From Treponema sp. Marseille-Q4130 (GTDB lineage: Bacteria; Spirochaetota; Spirochaetia; Treponematales; Treponemataceae), in NCBI RefSeq assembly GCF_014334325.1, contig NZ_JACSET010000001.1:217777-281776 (forward strand): 64,000 nucleotides of DNA, read 5' to 3'. Under the pieces are notes generated by a model that searched no databases, was not told the DNA's origin, and was given only the letters and a program-made list of their open reading frames with translations. Within the stretch, counting starts at the first letter, position 1. The number at the start of each line of letters is the position of its first letter. This document shows positions 27,301 to 34,784 of the stretch, one piece after another. Position numbers and translations under genes: made by a program.

Positions 27301-28322
27301 CGTCCCTTACGGATGCCGCTCTTTGCGACCTGCACTCAGACGATTATGAAAAATTATTAAAATCTAAATCAGGCGGAGATTTTATCGCATTTGCGGCATC
27401 TGTCGAAAAATCGATTCCGTTATTATTAATTTGTCTTGCATCGGTCGGAGAACTCGCCGCATGCGGATGCGCGAAAAGATTTAATTTCGCACGGAAATTT
27501 GCCGAACATATAAAACGAACGGGATGTGCGAACGCGCCCGATAGGCATCAGCTGATGCGTGTCTTTGCTCTTGCACCTCTTGCCGAAAAAACAGTATTAT
27601 TAAATAATTTGAAGAAAGCAGCTTACGGGCTTGCAGCGCTTTTCGTGCAAAGCGAAGACGCGGCGCTGCTCTCGGGAAATAATTTCTTCAACGGCATACA
27701 GTGGTTTAACAAAGAGTTGTCGGACAGCAGCTTGATATACTTTACCGCTGCGGCAACATTGTATGCACCGGAAGGGAAGAAAGACTTTGTTCGTGCATTG
27801 TATTTTCTTCTCAATGATGCTAAAATAAACGCATCGTTTAAGAGCGAATTATTTATTAATCAATTCGCACCCGGAAAAGGTTCTAAAGCTTTACCTCCCG
27901 TCGGGAAGAGAGAAGCTTCAAAGATAACAACCGCCGGAGTATCCGGCAAGAAGCACAAGGAGCTGACTATGGAGACAACCACAGCAAAAAAACCGGCTGA
28001 AAAAAAAGCAGCGGTAAAAAAGACCGTTGCTAAAAAAACGACGGCGAAAAAGCCGGCGGCGAAAACTGCAACAAAGAAGGCTGCAGTAAAAAAGGCCCCC
28101 GCAAAAAAATCGGCTGCGAGCAAAACCGTCGCAAAGAAAACAACGGTAAAGAAACCCGTTGCAAAGAAGACGGCAGCAAAAAAAACCGTCGCAAGCAAGA
28201 CGACGGCGAAAAAAACGACCGCTAAAAAGACTGCCGTAAAAAAGACACCTGCAAAAAAAGCTCCGGCAAAGAAGACCGTTGCTAAAAAGACGACGGCAAA
28301 GAAAACCGCCGAAAAAAAATAA
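24387..28322 (+). CDS. GH13 (alpha-amylase family) protein with C-terminal histone H1-like tail
   Basis: The 1,311-residue frame starts with a GTG at 24387 (CGGAGA upstream; an extended -10 TGTTATAAT at 24341-24348). A unique N-terminal part (about 1-270) precedes a GH13 barrel with LASDMVPNHTGMDSKW (region I, about 402), IIRFDAAMVLAKK (nucleophile Asp, about 521) and LLLAEAFWMMEG (acid/base Glu, about 587), then GHGQIEGFE (about 682). After about residue 820 the sequence is alpha-helical and unfamiliar. The last 117 residues (from 1195) are Lys/Ala/Thr repeats (KKTVAKKTTAKKPAAK) like histone H1-type bacterial proteins. The tail has its own ribosome binding site and ATG; see the nested entry. 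No signal peptide, so probably cytoplasmic sugar metabolism. Confidence 0.8.
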   Translation: MKISYNEFHVSKKVRDLCRFNETLFASSGNVIFSDLYQVRTFAEKLNAYFDKRNEHEKRVSAGELNAMGLIDEIFHYVCMLYRRDAAGESFSALLAKLDDEFGVAQTDALLLSFIAEFPPAAVRNGTVSAEEYLSETAFDEGANRERTNREQTLEELILLHLANENPAFKKFAILFDDAKLAQNPLYGKSWESIKTHFALLPPFGPFAHDLISMLKEPVVYSPESLKGQLDYIRLHWGTMLGDMIKRLLAGIDTMQEEEKAAWQGGGEIEAVPYSYENLTKEYERFSADSAWMPRVVLIAKMVLVWLDQLSKKYSRAITRLDEIPNEELDTLRDEGFTGLWLIGLWERSYASKRIKQINGNADAAASAYSLYDYEIAHDIGGWDALINLRTRLWQRGIRLASDMVPNHTGMDSKWVVEKPDLFIQRRDCPFPHYTFNGENLSRDGRVGIYLEDHYYTKTDCAVIFKRVDNYTGDVRYIYHGNDGTGLPWNDTAQIDFLNPVAREEVMQEIVNVAKNFPIIRFDAAMVLAKKHIRRLWYPEPGHGGDIATRSETSLSTEEFNQAIPNEFWREVVDRIAAEVPDTLLLAEAFWMMEGYFVRTLGMHRVYNSAFMNMLKKEENQKYRDTIKNTLRFDPQVLKRFVNFVNNPDEETAVAQFGKGDKYFGVCTLMVTMPGLPMFGHGQIEGFEEKYGMEYTRAYRNEVPDEGFVARHRRDIFPLMKKRRLFADVENFLFYDLWNEGSVDENVFAYSNCADGECSIVVYNNTYGRSAGWIKDSVPYAVKTGSGENDRQLVTRTIVDGLHLSGERDTYCIFYEQRLGLYYIRENGDIRENGLFISLNGFESQVYTGIRQVKDTDTHKYRTLCEALAGRGAEDLDTLWEEIEYWELYMPLEAFAIFLIAKTESLLYSADRPYLDKKALADKVQSLMDEVEETALAFYAVARRFAEDAGFKVAPPEKQFRQFNKMFSAVVSSLTDAALCDLHSDDYEKLLKSKSGGDFIAFAASVEKSIPLLLICLASVGELAACGCAKRFNFARKFAEHIKRTGCANAPDRHQLMRVFALAPLAEKTVLLNNLKKAAYGLAALFVQSEDAALLSGNNFFNGIQWFNKELSDSSLIYFTAAATLYAPEGKKDFVRALYFLLNDAKINASFKSELFINQFAPGKGSKALPPVGKREASKITTAGVSGKKHKELTMETTTAKKPAEKKAAVKKTVAKKTTAKKPAAKTATKKAAVKKAPAKKSAASKTVAKKTTVKKPVAKKTAAKKTVASKTTAKKTTAKKTAVKKTPAKKAPAKKTVAKKTTAKKTAEKK
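27798..27826 (+). promoter_or_regulatory. Candidate internal promoter for the nested H1-like gene
   Basis: TTGTAT (27798-27803), a 17-bp spacer, TAAAAT (27821-27826), inside the GH13 frame and about 140 bp before the nested ATG. The -35 is weak. Confidence 0.35.
27969..28322 (+). CDS. Nested in-frame histone H1-like protein (possible independent gene)
   Basis: An ATG at 27969 is in frame with the GH13 gene and preceded by AAGGAG (27957-27962) at six-base spacing, a textbook initiation site in the middle of a longer frame. From here the product would be 117 residues: METTTAKK then repeated (A/V)KK(T/P/A) units, about 40% Lys with Ala, Thr and Val and no aromatics, like bacterial histone H1/AlgP-type nucleoid proteins. 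It would bind DNA or RNA by charge. Either it is made by internal initiation, as an isoform of the GH13 protein, or the upstream stop has been lost from two once-separate genes. Confidence 0.65.
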   Translation: METTTAKKPAEKKAAVKKTVAKKTTAKKPAAKTATKKAAVKKAPAKKSAASKTVAKKTTVKKPVAKKTAAKKTVASKTTAKKTTAKKTAVKKTPAKKAPAKKTVAKKTTAKKTAEKK

Positions 28323-28346
28323 TCAAAAGCAATTAATTATTTGTGA

Positions 28347-28380
28347 TAAAAGCGGTGCATGGACGCCGCTTTTTGTTTTT
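28347..28380 (+). terminator. Terminator of the GH13/H1-like gene
   Basis: AAAAGCGG pairs with CCGCTTTT around a short loop, followed by TTTGTTTTT, about 25 bp past the stop. Confidence 0.75.
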
Positions 28381-28393
28381 ACGACGGTGTTTC

Positions 28394-28722
28394 CCCTATC
28401 GTAAAAAATGCGGTTTCGCTTTCCCAATCGAAGACGGTGTTTTCGCGTGCGCTTTCGAGGAGACGCACGATTTTTTCGAACTCTTTCGATGAAAGCGCAT
28501 CTGCGATCCGTGCGCCGTATGCGGACGATTTCGCATCGAACCACTTTGCAAGTTCTTCTTCCGTGATCCGCCGTTTTTCGACAAAGCGGCGCGATAAGCT
28601 TCTTACAATAAAGCCTTTGTTTTCGAATGTGCGGACGACGGACGATGCATCCCAGTTGAAAAGAGGGTTTTCCGTATCGCCGAAAAATTCGTCTTCCGCC
28701 GCTTTCATTTTTGCAAGCGTGT
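28394..28722 (-). pseudogene. Duplicated 3'-end fragment of the rarA-like gene
   Basis: About 330 bp copied, with scattered substitutions, from the 3' end of the rarA-like gene at 34812-35143. It encodes [20 protein letters not shown] and onward to FDWESETAFFTIGE. There is no ribosome binding site at its internal ATG. The homology breaks sharply at 28722/28723, where a helicase remnant begins. Confidence 0.8.
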
Positions 28723-29128
28723 CGGGGTGTTCATGGAACAGGCGGGATCGGCAGCATGATGAGATCGTCGAAGTCGACCGCGTTGTACAGCTTCAATCCC
28801 CGCTCGTACGATTCGTAGAGCGCGCGGTACATATCGTTTATCTCTCCCAATTTTTGATGTCTAAAAAGAGGTTCGCGATTTTGTAAACGGCGAGCACGTC
28901 GGACGTAAACTGCAGTTCGCGCGCGGCTTTATTCGGAAAAGTCAGTGCAAGGATCACGCTTTGAGGGATGCCCTTGTCGAGGATGTGCGCGATGCGGTAC
29001 GTGATGACGCGCGTTTTGCGGCTTCCTGCTCCGGCGATGATCAAAATCGGTCCGTCGATTGTCATGACGGCTCGCAGCTGTTCGGGGTTGAGTTCCGTTT
29101 CCAATGCATGTATGTCGAGTTCGGACAT
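28723..29128 (-). pseudogene. UvrD/Rep-type helicase remnant
   Basis: The reading starts at ATG 29128 with a normal helicase N-terminus (LNPEQLRAVMTIDGPILIIA), but Walker A is GSRKT instead of GSGKT. After NKAARE it jumps to LQFTSDVLAVYKIANLFLDI, an internal deletion of the intervening helicase domain. A frameshift near 28850 moves the rest (INDMYRALYESYERGLKLYN, AVDFDDLIMLPI) to another frame, and a stop follows. Clearly non-functional. It is probably a decayed copy of an intact paralogue elsewhere. Confidence 0.8.
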
Positions 29129-29219
29129 GGCGCACAATGTAGTACTCGGAACGCTTTTTGTGCAAGCGCACACGGGGTGAAAATGAAAAATATACAATAT
29201 ATCTCCATTTTCCGGATAA

Positions 29220-29237
29220 TGTAAACGTTTATCATTT
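29220..29237 (+). promoter_or_regulatory. Upstream LacI-type operator (O2)
   Basis: TGTAAACGTTTATCATTT, with the palindromic core TAAACGTTTA at 29222-29231. It is identical over 18 bp to the operator at 29369, with 149 bp between them (about 14 helical turns), a spacing that would allow looping. Confidence 0.7.
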
Positions 29238-29329
29238 ACTTTTTCGGAACTAAGGCGTGTTACTATGTATTATATTGATAATATTTGATATTTAGTGATA
29301 AAATTTTTTTATAATTTTATTTTTTTTTC

Positions 29330-29357
29330 TTGACAGCGCTATATTATGTGGTATACT
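29330..29357 (+). promoter_or_regulatory. Promoter of the EPSPS-like/TRAP locus
   Basis: Consensus TTGACA (29330-29335), a 16-bp spacer, TATACT (29352-29357). The predicted start is near 29364, five bases before the second operator. Confidence 0.75.
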
Positions 29358-29368
29358 TGTTGATAAAG

Positions 29369-29386
29369 TGTAAACGTTTATCATTT
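29369..29386 (+). promoter_or_regulatory. Start-site-proximal LacI-type operator (O1)
   Basis: Same 18-bp sequence as at 29220, overlapping about +5 to +22 of the predicted RNA. This is the classic place for a repressor. The natural candidate is the LacI protein encoded at 33714-34784. Confidence 0.75.
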
Positions 29387-29405
29387 TTGTCGGAGGCATA
29401 CTGTT

Positions 29406-30692
29406 ATGGAATATGTTGTCAAACCTTCCGTTTTGTCGGGGCGGAGTGCAATTCCGGGAAATAAATCCGGTACGGCGCGCGGAATTGTTTTCGGCTCTCT
29501 GGCAAGCGGCAGAAGTATTTTATACAATCCTTTAAATAATTTGGACAGTTATTCGATCGTATATATGATGCGTGCGCTCGGAGCTGAAATCGATACGTCC
29601 GATAATGCAAAATGGATTATCGACGGCGTGGACGGAAAACCGAAACAACCGGCATGCGTGCTCGACGCGCAAAATTCCGGAACGGGATTTTATTTTGCGT
29701 TGGCCGTAGCGAGTCTTATCGACGGATACAGCGTTCTTACCGGCGACTATCAAATTTGCTACAGACCTGCACAGCCGATGATCGATGCGATCAATTCGAT
29801 GGGCGGTACCGCTTTTTCGACGCGCGATTCCGGTACGGCGCCGATTGTTGTGCGGGGACCTATCAAAGGCGGAGAATTTTCAATGCCGGGTGTCAACTCG
29901 CAATGGATGACACCCTTTTTATGCGCGTGCGCTTTGACGGAAAAAGGCGCGCTGATTCATGAAACAAATCTATTGGAGCATCCCTATGTCGATATGACAA
30001 TCGGTATGCTGCGAATTGCCGGTGTTACCGTTGAAAATCGCAATTACGATGAATTCTACGTACCGGGAAACCAAAAGTTTCATGCGTTTGAATATACGTT
30101 GCCGGGAGATTGGGGTTCTGCCGGTTATCCGCTGGTTGCGACCGCGATTTCGCCGGGTTCAAAAGTACAATTTACGGGTCTCGATATCAATGATTTTGCG
30201 GGAGAGACCGCATATGTACAAATTTTAAAAGATATGGGTGCTCGTGTCGAAGTTATCGATGAAGGCAGAGGTGGTGTCATCGTTGAGGGATGTGCCGATT
30301 TGCAGGGTATAGAAATAGATTGCTCCGGTACTCCCGATGCGGTTCCTGCGCTTGCCGTACTCGGAACACAGGCTTCGGGAAAAACGGTGCTGAGGAATAT
30401 CGGTGCCTGCCGTTTAAAAGAAACCGATAGGGCGAAATCGATAAAAGAAGAATTAACAAAAATGGGCGCACGGCTTGAAGAAACGGAGGATACGCTGACC
30501 GTTTATCGTTCCCGGCTGCACGGTACGCATATCAGCGGGCATAATGATCATCGCATCGTCATGGCGATGAGTGTCGCCGGTCTTGCTGCAGAAGGAGAAA
30601 CTGTCATCGATACTGCCGAGTGTTCTGCTGTATCCTTTCCGAATTTTTTTGAAGTGATGACTTCGATACGGGCTGATATAGTACGCAGGTGA
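29406..30692 (+). CDS. EPSP-synthase-like enolpyruvyl transferase family protein, altered active site
   Basis: 428 residues with the AroA/EPSP synthase fold over the full length. By eye alignment with E. coli AroA, several residues are kept: K20, S21 and R25 (GNKSGTAR), N90/G92/T93, R120, S165/Q166, D311, K338/E339 (RLKETDR) and D381/H382/R383. Four usual residues are changed: Tyr96 for Arg100, Glu for Ser197 (EHPY), Ala for Asn336 and Val409 for the PEP-contacting Lys411. CGGAGG precedes the ATG. It sits first in a LacI-controlled locus with a TRAP importer, not with aromatic genes. It may be an EPSP synthase or a paralogue acting on an imported compound; the latter is inference. Confidence 0.8.
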   Translation: MEYVVKPSVLSGRSAIPGNKSGTARGIVFGSLASGRSILYNPLNNLDSYSIVYMMRALGAEIDTSDNAKWIIDGVDGKPKQPACVLDAQNSGTGFYFALAVASLIDGYSVLTGDYQICYRPAQPMIDAINSMGGTAFSTRDSGTAPIVVRGPIKGGEFSMPGVNSQWMTPFLCACALTEKGALIHETNLLEHPYVDMTIGMLRIAGVTVENRNYDEFYVPGNQKFHAFEYTLPGDWGSAGYPLVATAISPGSKVQFTGLDINDFAGETAYVQILKDMGARVEVIDEGRGGVIVEGCADLQGIEIDCSGTPDAVPALAVLGTQASGKTVLRNIGACRLKETDRAKSIKEELTKMGARLEETEDTLTVYRSRLHGTHISGHNDHRIVMAMSVAGLAAEGETVIDTAECSAVSFPNFFEVMTSIRADIVRR

Positions 30693-30738
30693 TTTTGAAT
30701 ACTTGATGTTTTCTGCAAAATTTTTTATAGGAGGTTAT

Positions 30739-31728
30739 ATGAAAAAATTATTAAGTGCGTTGTTGATTTGCAGCGCAGCGATGACGGGTGTTTTTGCCGA
30801 CGGTCAGTCTAAAGTGAAGAGAATCTCCATCGGCACTGCAGGAACTGCGGGATCCTTGTATCCTATGGGAGTCGCAATGGCCGCGACGATTACCAAACAC
30901 GTTCCCGGTATTGCATGTACGGGTGAGGCGACTGCCGCATCCGTAGAGAATATCAGAAATTTGACTTCCGGAAAGCTTGCGATGGGGATATCGCAAAGCG
31001 AAATAGCGTATTTGGCATATAACGGACTCGGGGATTTTTCAAAGAGAAAAGCCGGTGATCTCCGTGCTATGTTCAGTACCATCTACAGTTATGTTCAGAT
31101 TTTTACAAAGGACGGCAGTCCGATACATAAGGTCCAAGATTTAAAAGGCAAATCCGTCGGTGTCGGTGCGGCAGGTTCCGGAGGAGAGATGGCATCGCGC
31201 ATGATTCTGGATTATTATAAAATCACTTACAAAGATATCAAACCTCAGTTTATTCCCGAATCGGAAGCCGTGTCCGCTTTGAAAGACGGTAAAATCGACG
31301 CATTTATCTGTACGCATCCGCTGAAATCCGCCGCTTTGACGGATCTGACAACATCGACAAAGGTGAAAATGATTTCGATAGATGATGCCGATTTTTATAA
31401 ACATTTTCCGTTTTGGACACGCTATACGATTCCGGCGGGAACATACGAAAATGTATCATATCCGGTCGTTGTCCCGATAAGCCGCGTCAATATGCTGACT
31501 TCGACGAAAAGCACTTTGACGGAAGACGATGTATATGCCATTACAAAAGCCGTTTGGGAAAATCGTGACGAGTGGAGCGGTGCAACGAACTCCGTAAAAA
31601 AGCAAGTCGTGTGGGATACGGTGATAAACGAAATTTCCGTTCCGCTGCACGCCGGTGCGGTAAAATATTTTCGAGAAAAAGGCTTAACGATTCCCGCTTC
31701 TTTACTGCCGCCTGAAGCGCAACGGTAA
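30739..31728 (+). CDS. TAXI-family TRAP transporter substrate-binding protein
   Basis: About 329 residues with a signal peptide (MKKLLSALLICSAAMTGVFA). The mature start IGTAGTAGSLYPMGVAMA is the TAXI signature region, with GEATAASVENIRNL and SQSEIAYLAYNG following and KSVGVGAAGSGGEMAS in the second lobe. It binds a small ligand in the periplasm for the fused permease downstream. The ATG at 30739 follows AGGAGG; an upstream frame from 30703 would precede the signal peptide. The ligand is unknown; a glutamate-like or aromatic acid is possible in view of the neighbouring AroA-like protein. Confidence 0.9.
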   Translation: MKKLLSALLICSAAMTGVFADGQSKVKRISIGTAGTAGSLYPMGVAMAATITKHVPGIACTGEATAASVENIRNLTSGKLAMGISQSEIAYLAYNGLGDFSKRKAGDLRAMFSTIYSYVQIFTKDGSPIHKVQDLKGKSVGVGAAGSGGEMASRMILDYYKITYKDIKPQFIPESEAVSALKDGKIDAFICTHPLKSAALTDLTTSTKVKMISIDDADFYKHFPFWTRYTIPAGTYENVSYPVVVPISRVNMLTSTKSTLTEDDVYAITKAVWENRDEWSGATNSVKKQVVWDTVINEISVPLHAGAVKYFREKGLTIPASLLPPEAQR

Positions 31729-31788
31729 ACTTGCAGCGCTATCGTACGGTTTGCCGAGTTTTCTTGCAAAAGCAATGGGGCACTGAAT

Positions 31789-33678
31789 ATGGAAAAAAAT
31801 AAACAAAAGAACGATATCGTTTTTGCGACTATCTTGATACTTTCGATTTTTATTTGTGCTTTTCATATATTCATTACATTGACGGTGAGTGTCAGCGTAA
31901 TGCAACAGCGAGTTGTGCATGTATTTACATTGATGCTTTTGTGGTATGTCTATCGTCTTAAAGAAAATCCGGCAATCGATTTGAGACGAATACTTTTTGC
32001 CGTTGCAGCGGTCGTTATATGTACGGGCGGTATTTATTATGTACTGCAGTGCCGTACGGATGCGCTTATGGAAAAAGGAATTTTCGGCATCACTTTCAGC
32101 GATATCGTTTTCGGTGTACTGTTGATGTTGTTCGTTTTGGAAATCGCCCGAGAAACGATAGGGATCGCGTTGCCTATTATAGCCGCCGTGTTTTTGCTTT
32201 ATGCCTTTAGCGGTCCCTATCTTCCCAATATTATAGCGCATAGAGGATACGATATACCGTACATTATAAACTATGTGTGCTGGACGAATGAAGGAATCTT
32301 CGGAACGCCTGTGGGAGCTGCCGCTTCGTTTGTCGTTTTATATATCATCTTCGGTGAACTGCTCGATCAGTTCGGTTCGGGTAAATTCTTTATCGATATA
32401 TCGTATGCGTTGACGGGGCGGATGCGGGGCGGGCCTGCCGAAGCATCTGTTTTGTCCAGTGCATTGATGGGATCCATCAACGGCAGTGCAGTCGCCAATG
32501 TGGTTACGACGGGGACGTTTACGATTCCGCTCATGAAAAAAGTCGGGTATCGTAAAGAATATGCCGGCGCCGTGGAAGCAGTTGCATCTACCGGCGGGCA
32601 GATTTTACCGCCGGTTATGGGCGCAGCCGCTTTTGTTATGGCGGATATGACCGGGATTGCGTATTCAACGATTGTCATTTCCGCGCTGATTCCCGGTTTG
32701 CTGTATTATATCAGTCTCGGTATAGCCGTTTATCTTGAAGCGGGGAGAATGGGGATCAAAGCGGAAAGCGACGTACGGTTCCGTACGGTAGGAGCTATAT
32801 TAAAAGAGGGCTGGTATCATATCGTTCCTCTGGCAGTTTTATTAATTTGCTTGTTGGTATGTAAGTTTTCCGCAAATTACAGCGCAATCTTTGCGATTCT
32901 TTCCGTGTCGATTATCGGAATTATAAAAAGCGTGATTTTCGAACATACGTTTCCTCTTGAACAATTTAAAAATATGTGTATCCGTGCCGCGCGTTCGAGT
33001 GTTGCCGTGTCTGCCGCGTGTGCTTGTGCCGGTATCGTTATCGGCATTGTGAGTATGACGGGACTCGGCGTACGTTTTGCGCAGATAGTGCTCGATGTTT
33101 CTCACGGACATCTTTTTCTTATGCTGCTTATGACTATGGTCGCATGCATCGTTCTCGGAATGGGATTGCCGTCGACGGCCGCATACGTCATCGCGGCAAC
33201 AGTTGCTTCTCCGGCATTGATTCAAGCGGGCGTATCCGCCATTGCGGCAAATCTATTTGTTTTTTATTTTGCGATTATTTCGTTTATCACACCTCCCGTT
33301 GCGATAGCGGCATATGCCGCTTCGGGAATCGCCGAATCCGATGCGATAAAGACTGGATTTCAAGCATTTTTGCTCGGCCTCGCGGGGTTTATCATTCCGT
33401 TTATACTGATCTATCATCCGGGTATTTTGATACTCGGTACATCGGTTCTCCCGACGATTCGAGCTGTTGTCATCGCGTTTTGTGCCGTATGTATGACGGC
33501 AGTATGTATTGAAGGTTGGCTGGGAACGCCCGTATCCGCCGCATACCGCGTATTCTGTTTTATTGCGGCCGTCTTATTATTGATACCGACTGCCGGTACG
33601 ATGGCGATCGGGCTTCTTTTATGTACTGTATTAATAATTTTTTCTTTTGTTAAAAAGAAACGGAATCGCGCGCAGTAA
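31789..33678 (+). CDS. TRAP transporter fused permease (4TM+12TM)
   Basis: A 629-residue membrane protein, the fused small and large TRAP permease (DctQM-type) always paired with TAXI binding proteins. Key segments are RGGPAEASVLSSALMGSING, STGGQILPPVMGAAAFVMAD and LGMGLPSTAAYVIAA. It imports the TAXI ligand using an ion gradient. GGGG precedes the ATG by eight bases, and it follows the binding protein gene by 60 bp. Confidence 0.93.
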   Translation: MEKNKQKNDIVFATILILSIFICAFHIFITLTVSVSVMQQRVVHVFTLMLLWYVYRLKENPAIDLRRILFAVAAVVICTGGIYYVLQCRTDALMEKGIFGITFSDIVFGVLLMLFVLEIARETIGIALPIIAAVFLLYAFSGPYLPNIIAHRGYDIPYIINYVCWTNEGIFGTPVGAAASFVVLYIIFGELLDQFGSGKFFIDISYALTGRMRGGPAEASVLSSALMGSINGSAVANVVTTGTFTIPLMKKVGYRKEYAGAVEAVASTGGQILPPVMGAAAFVMADMTGIAYSTIVISALIPGLLYYISLGIAVYLEAGRMGIKAESDVRFRTVGAILKEGWYHIVPLAVLLICLLVCKFSANYSAIFAILSVSIIGIIKSVIFEHTFPLEQFKNMCIRAARSSVAVSAACACAGIVIGIVSMTGLGVRFAQIVLDVSHGHLFLMLLMTMVACIVLGMGLPSTAAYVIAATVASPALIQAGVSAIAANLFVFYFAIISFITPPVAIAAYAASGIAESDAIKTGFQAFLLGLAGFIIPFILIYHPGILILGTSVLPTIRAVVIAFCAVCMTAVCIEGWLGTPVSAAYRVFCFIAAVLLLIPTAGTMAIGLLLCTVLIIFSFVKKKRNRAQ

Positions 33679-33713
33679 AATAATTGTTCAGTTCGGAAAA
33701 CAAGCGATATAGG

Positions 33714-34784
33714 TTACTTGTTTTTCAAAACGGTCGTTGTTTTATCCGGTACGAGCGTTACATCGAGTGCGATATCGTGTACCGATTTATTATCTATGAC
33801 GTTCTTTAATGCTTTTACGGATTCTTCTCCCATTTTTTTTAATTGCAGTTCTACTTTTGAAAAATGCGAAGCGCCGTTGCGACCCTTTGCATCGAATATG
33901 ACGATCGATATGTCATTAGGAATATTCAAGCCTTGCGATCGTAACTGCTCGGTACATCCCGTTGCGATAATCGGATCCATGAGGATAATACCGGTACACG
34001 ATCCCATCTGTCCGAGAATGGCGGTAGCGGCATCTTTTCCGTTTTCGGCGGAATAAGTCGATATGATTATTAAATTCGGATTGACTTCGATATTCGATTC
34101 GGAGAGCGCTTTGATATATCCTCTGAGTCTGTCGCACGAAGAAAAGGTGCTGCTGTACGGATCGTTGAGAAATTGCAGAAGTTCGGTTCCCGTTTCGCAC
34201 GGCGGATTCCAAAAACTTGCAACGAATGCGATATGCTTTCTCCCCATTTGAAGCAAAAAGCGTGTTGCGAGGTAGCCGCCTTTTTCTCCGTTGTGATATA
34301 CATGAGGTATGTTTGGGAACAGATTTCGTCTGGCAGCGATAACGAGCGGGAGATTCCGAAAGCTCTCGATACTCGGTATGTTTTTTGCTCTGGCTACGGG
34401 GATGTAAATCAATCCGTCGAGAATGGAGTGCGAAAACTGCTCGATAATTTCATTTTCTTCTTTTTCCGAACCTTGACAAGATGCGCACAAAACGGCCAGA
34501 CCGTTTCGGCTTGCTTCTTCCATGATCCCTTCGGCAACGGCTGAAAAAAAATAATGCGTCAGCTTCGGTAAAATCAATCCGATTATCCCGGTCCGCTGCC
34601 CTTTCATAAAGCGCGCGGCGATATTCGGTTTATAGTTTGTTTTTTCAAGAACCGCCCGTATTTTCTCTTCGTTCGATTTCCGTATCGATTGTCCGTTGAA
34701 ATAGCGAGAAAGCGTTGCAATGGAAATTCCGGAAAGGGCTGCGATGTCTTTTATTGAATACTCTTTTATCTGTTTCCGCGTCAT
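33714..34784 (-). CDS. LacI/GalR-family repressor, probable regulator of the TRAP locus
   Basis: 356 residues: N-terminal HTH YSIKDIAALSGISIATLSRY and hinge region (about 9-65), then the periplasmic-binding-like effector domain (GIIGLILPKLTHYFFSAVAE, DGLIYIPVARA and later DISIVIFDAKG). The ATG at 34784 overlaps the rarA-like stop (ATGA), so it is likely made from the rarA mRNA. It lies convergent with the TRAP genes, and the two 18-bp operators upstream of 29406 have the LacI-type dyad, supporting local regulation. The effector is unknown. Confidence 0.92.
   Translation of the reverse strand: MTRKQIKEYSIKDIAALSGISIATLSRYFNGQSIRKSNEEKIRAVLEKTNYKPNIAARFMKGQRTGIIGLILPKLTHYFFSAVAEGIMEEASRNGLAVLCASCQGSEKEENEIIEQFSHSILDGLIYIPVARAKNIPSIESFRNLPLVIAARRNLFPNIPHVYHNGEKGGYLATRFLLQMGRKHIAFVASFWNPPCETGTELLQFLNDPYSSTFSSCDRLRGYIKALSESNIEVNPNLIIISTYSAENGKDAATAILGQMGSCTGIILMDPIIATGCTEQLRSQGLNIPNDISIVIFDAKGRNGASHFSKVELQLKKMGEESVKALKNVIDNKSVHDIALDVTLVPDKTTTVLKNK

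Noticed and set aside
27860-28198. 112-residue minus-strand frame rich in Phe, Val and Ala
   Set aside because: Antisense of the AAG/GCA Lys-Ala repeats; looks like a hydrophobic protein by composition only.
28394-28722. A functional small gene of ~110 residues
   Set aside because: It is a displaced copy of the rarA-like 3' end without a ribosome binding site, joined to a helicase remnant.
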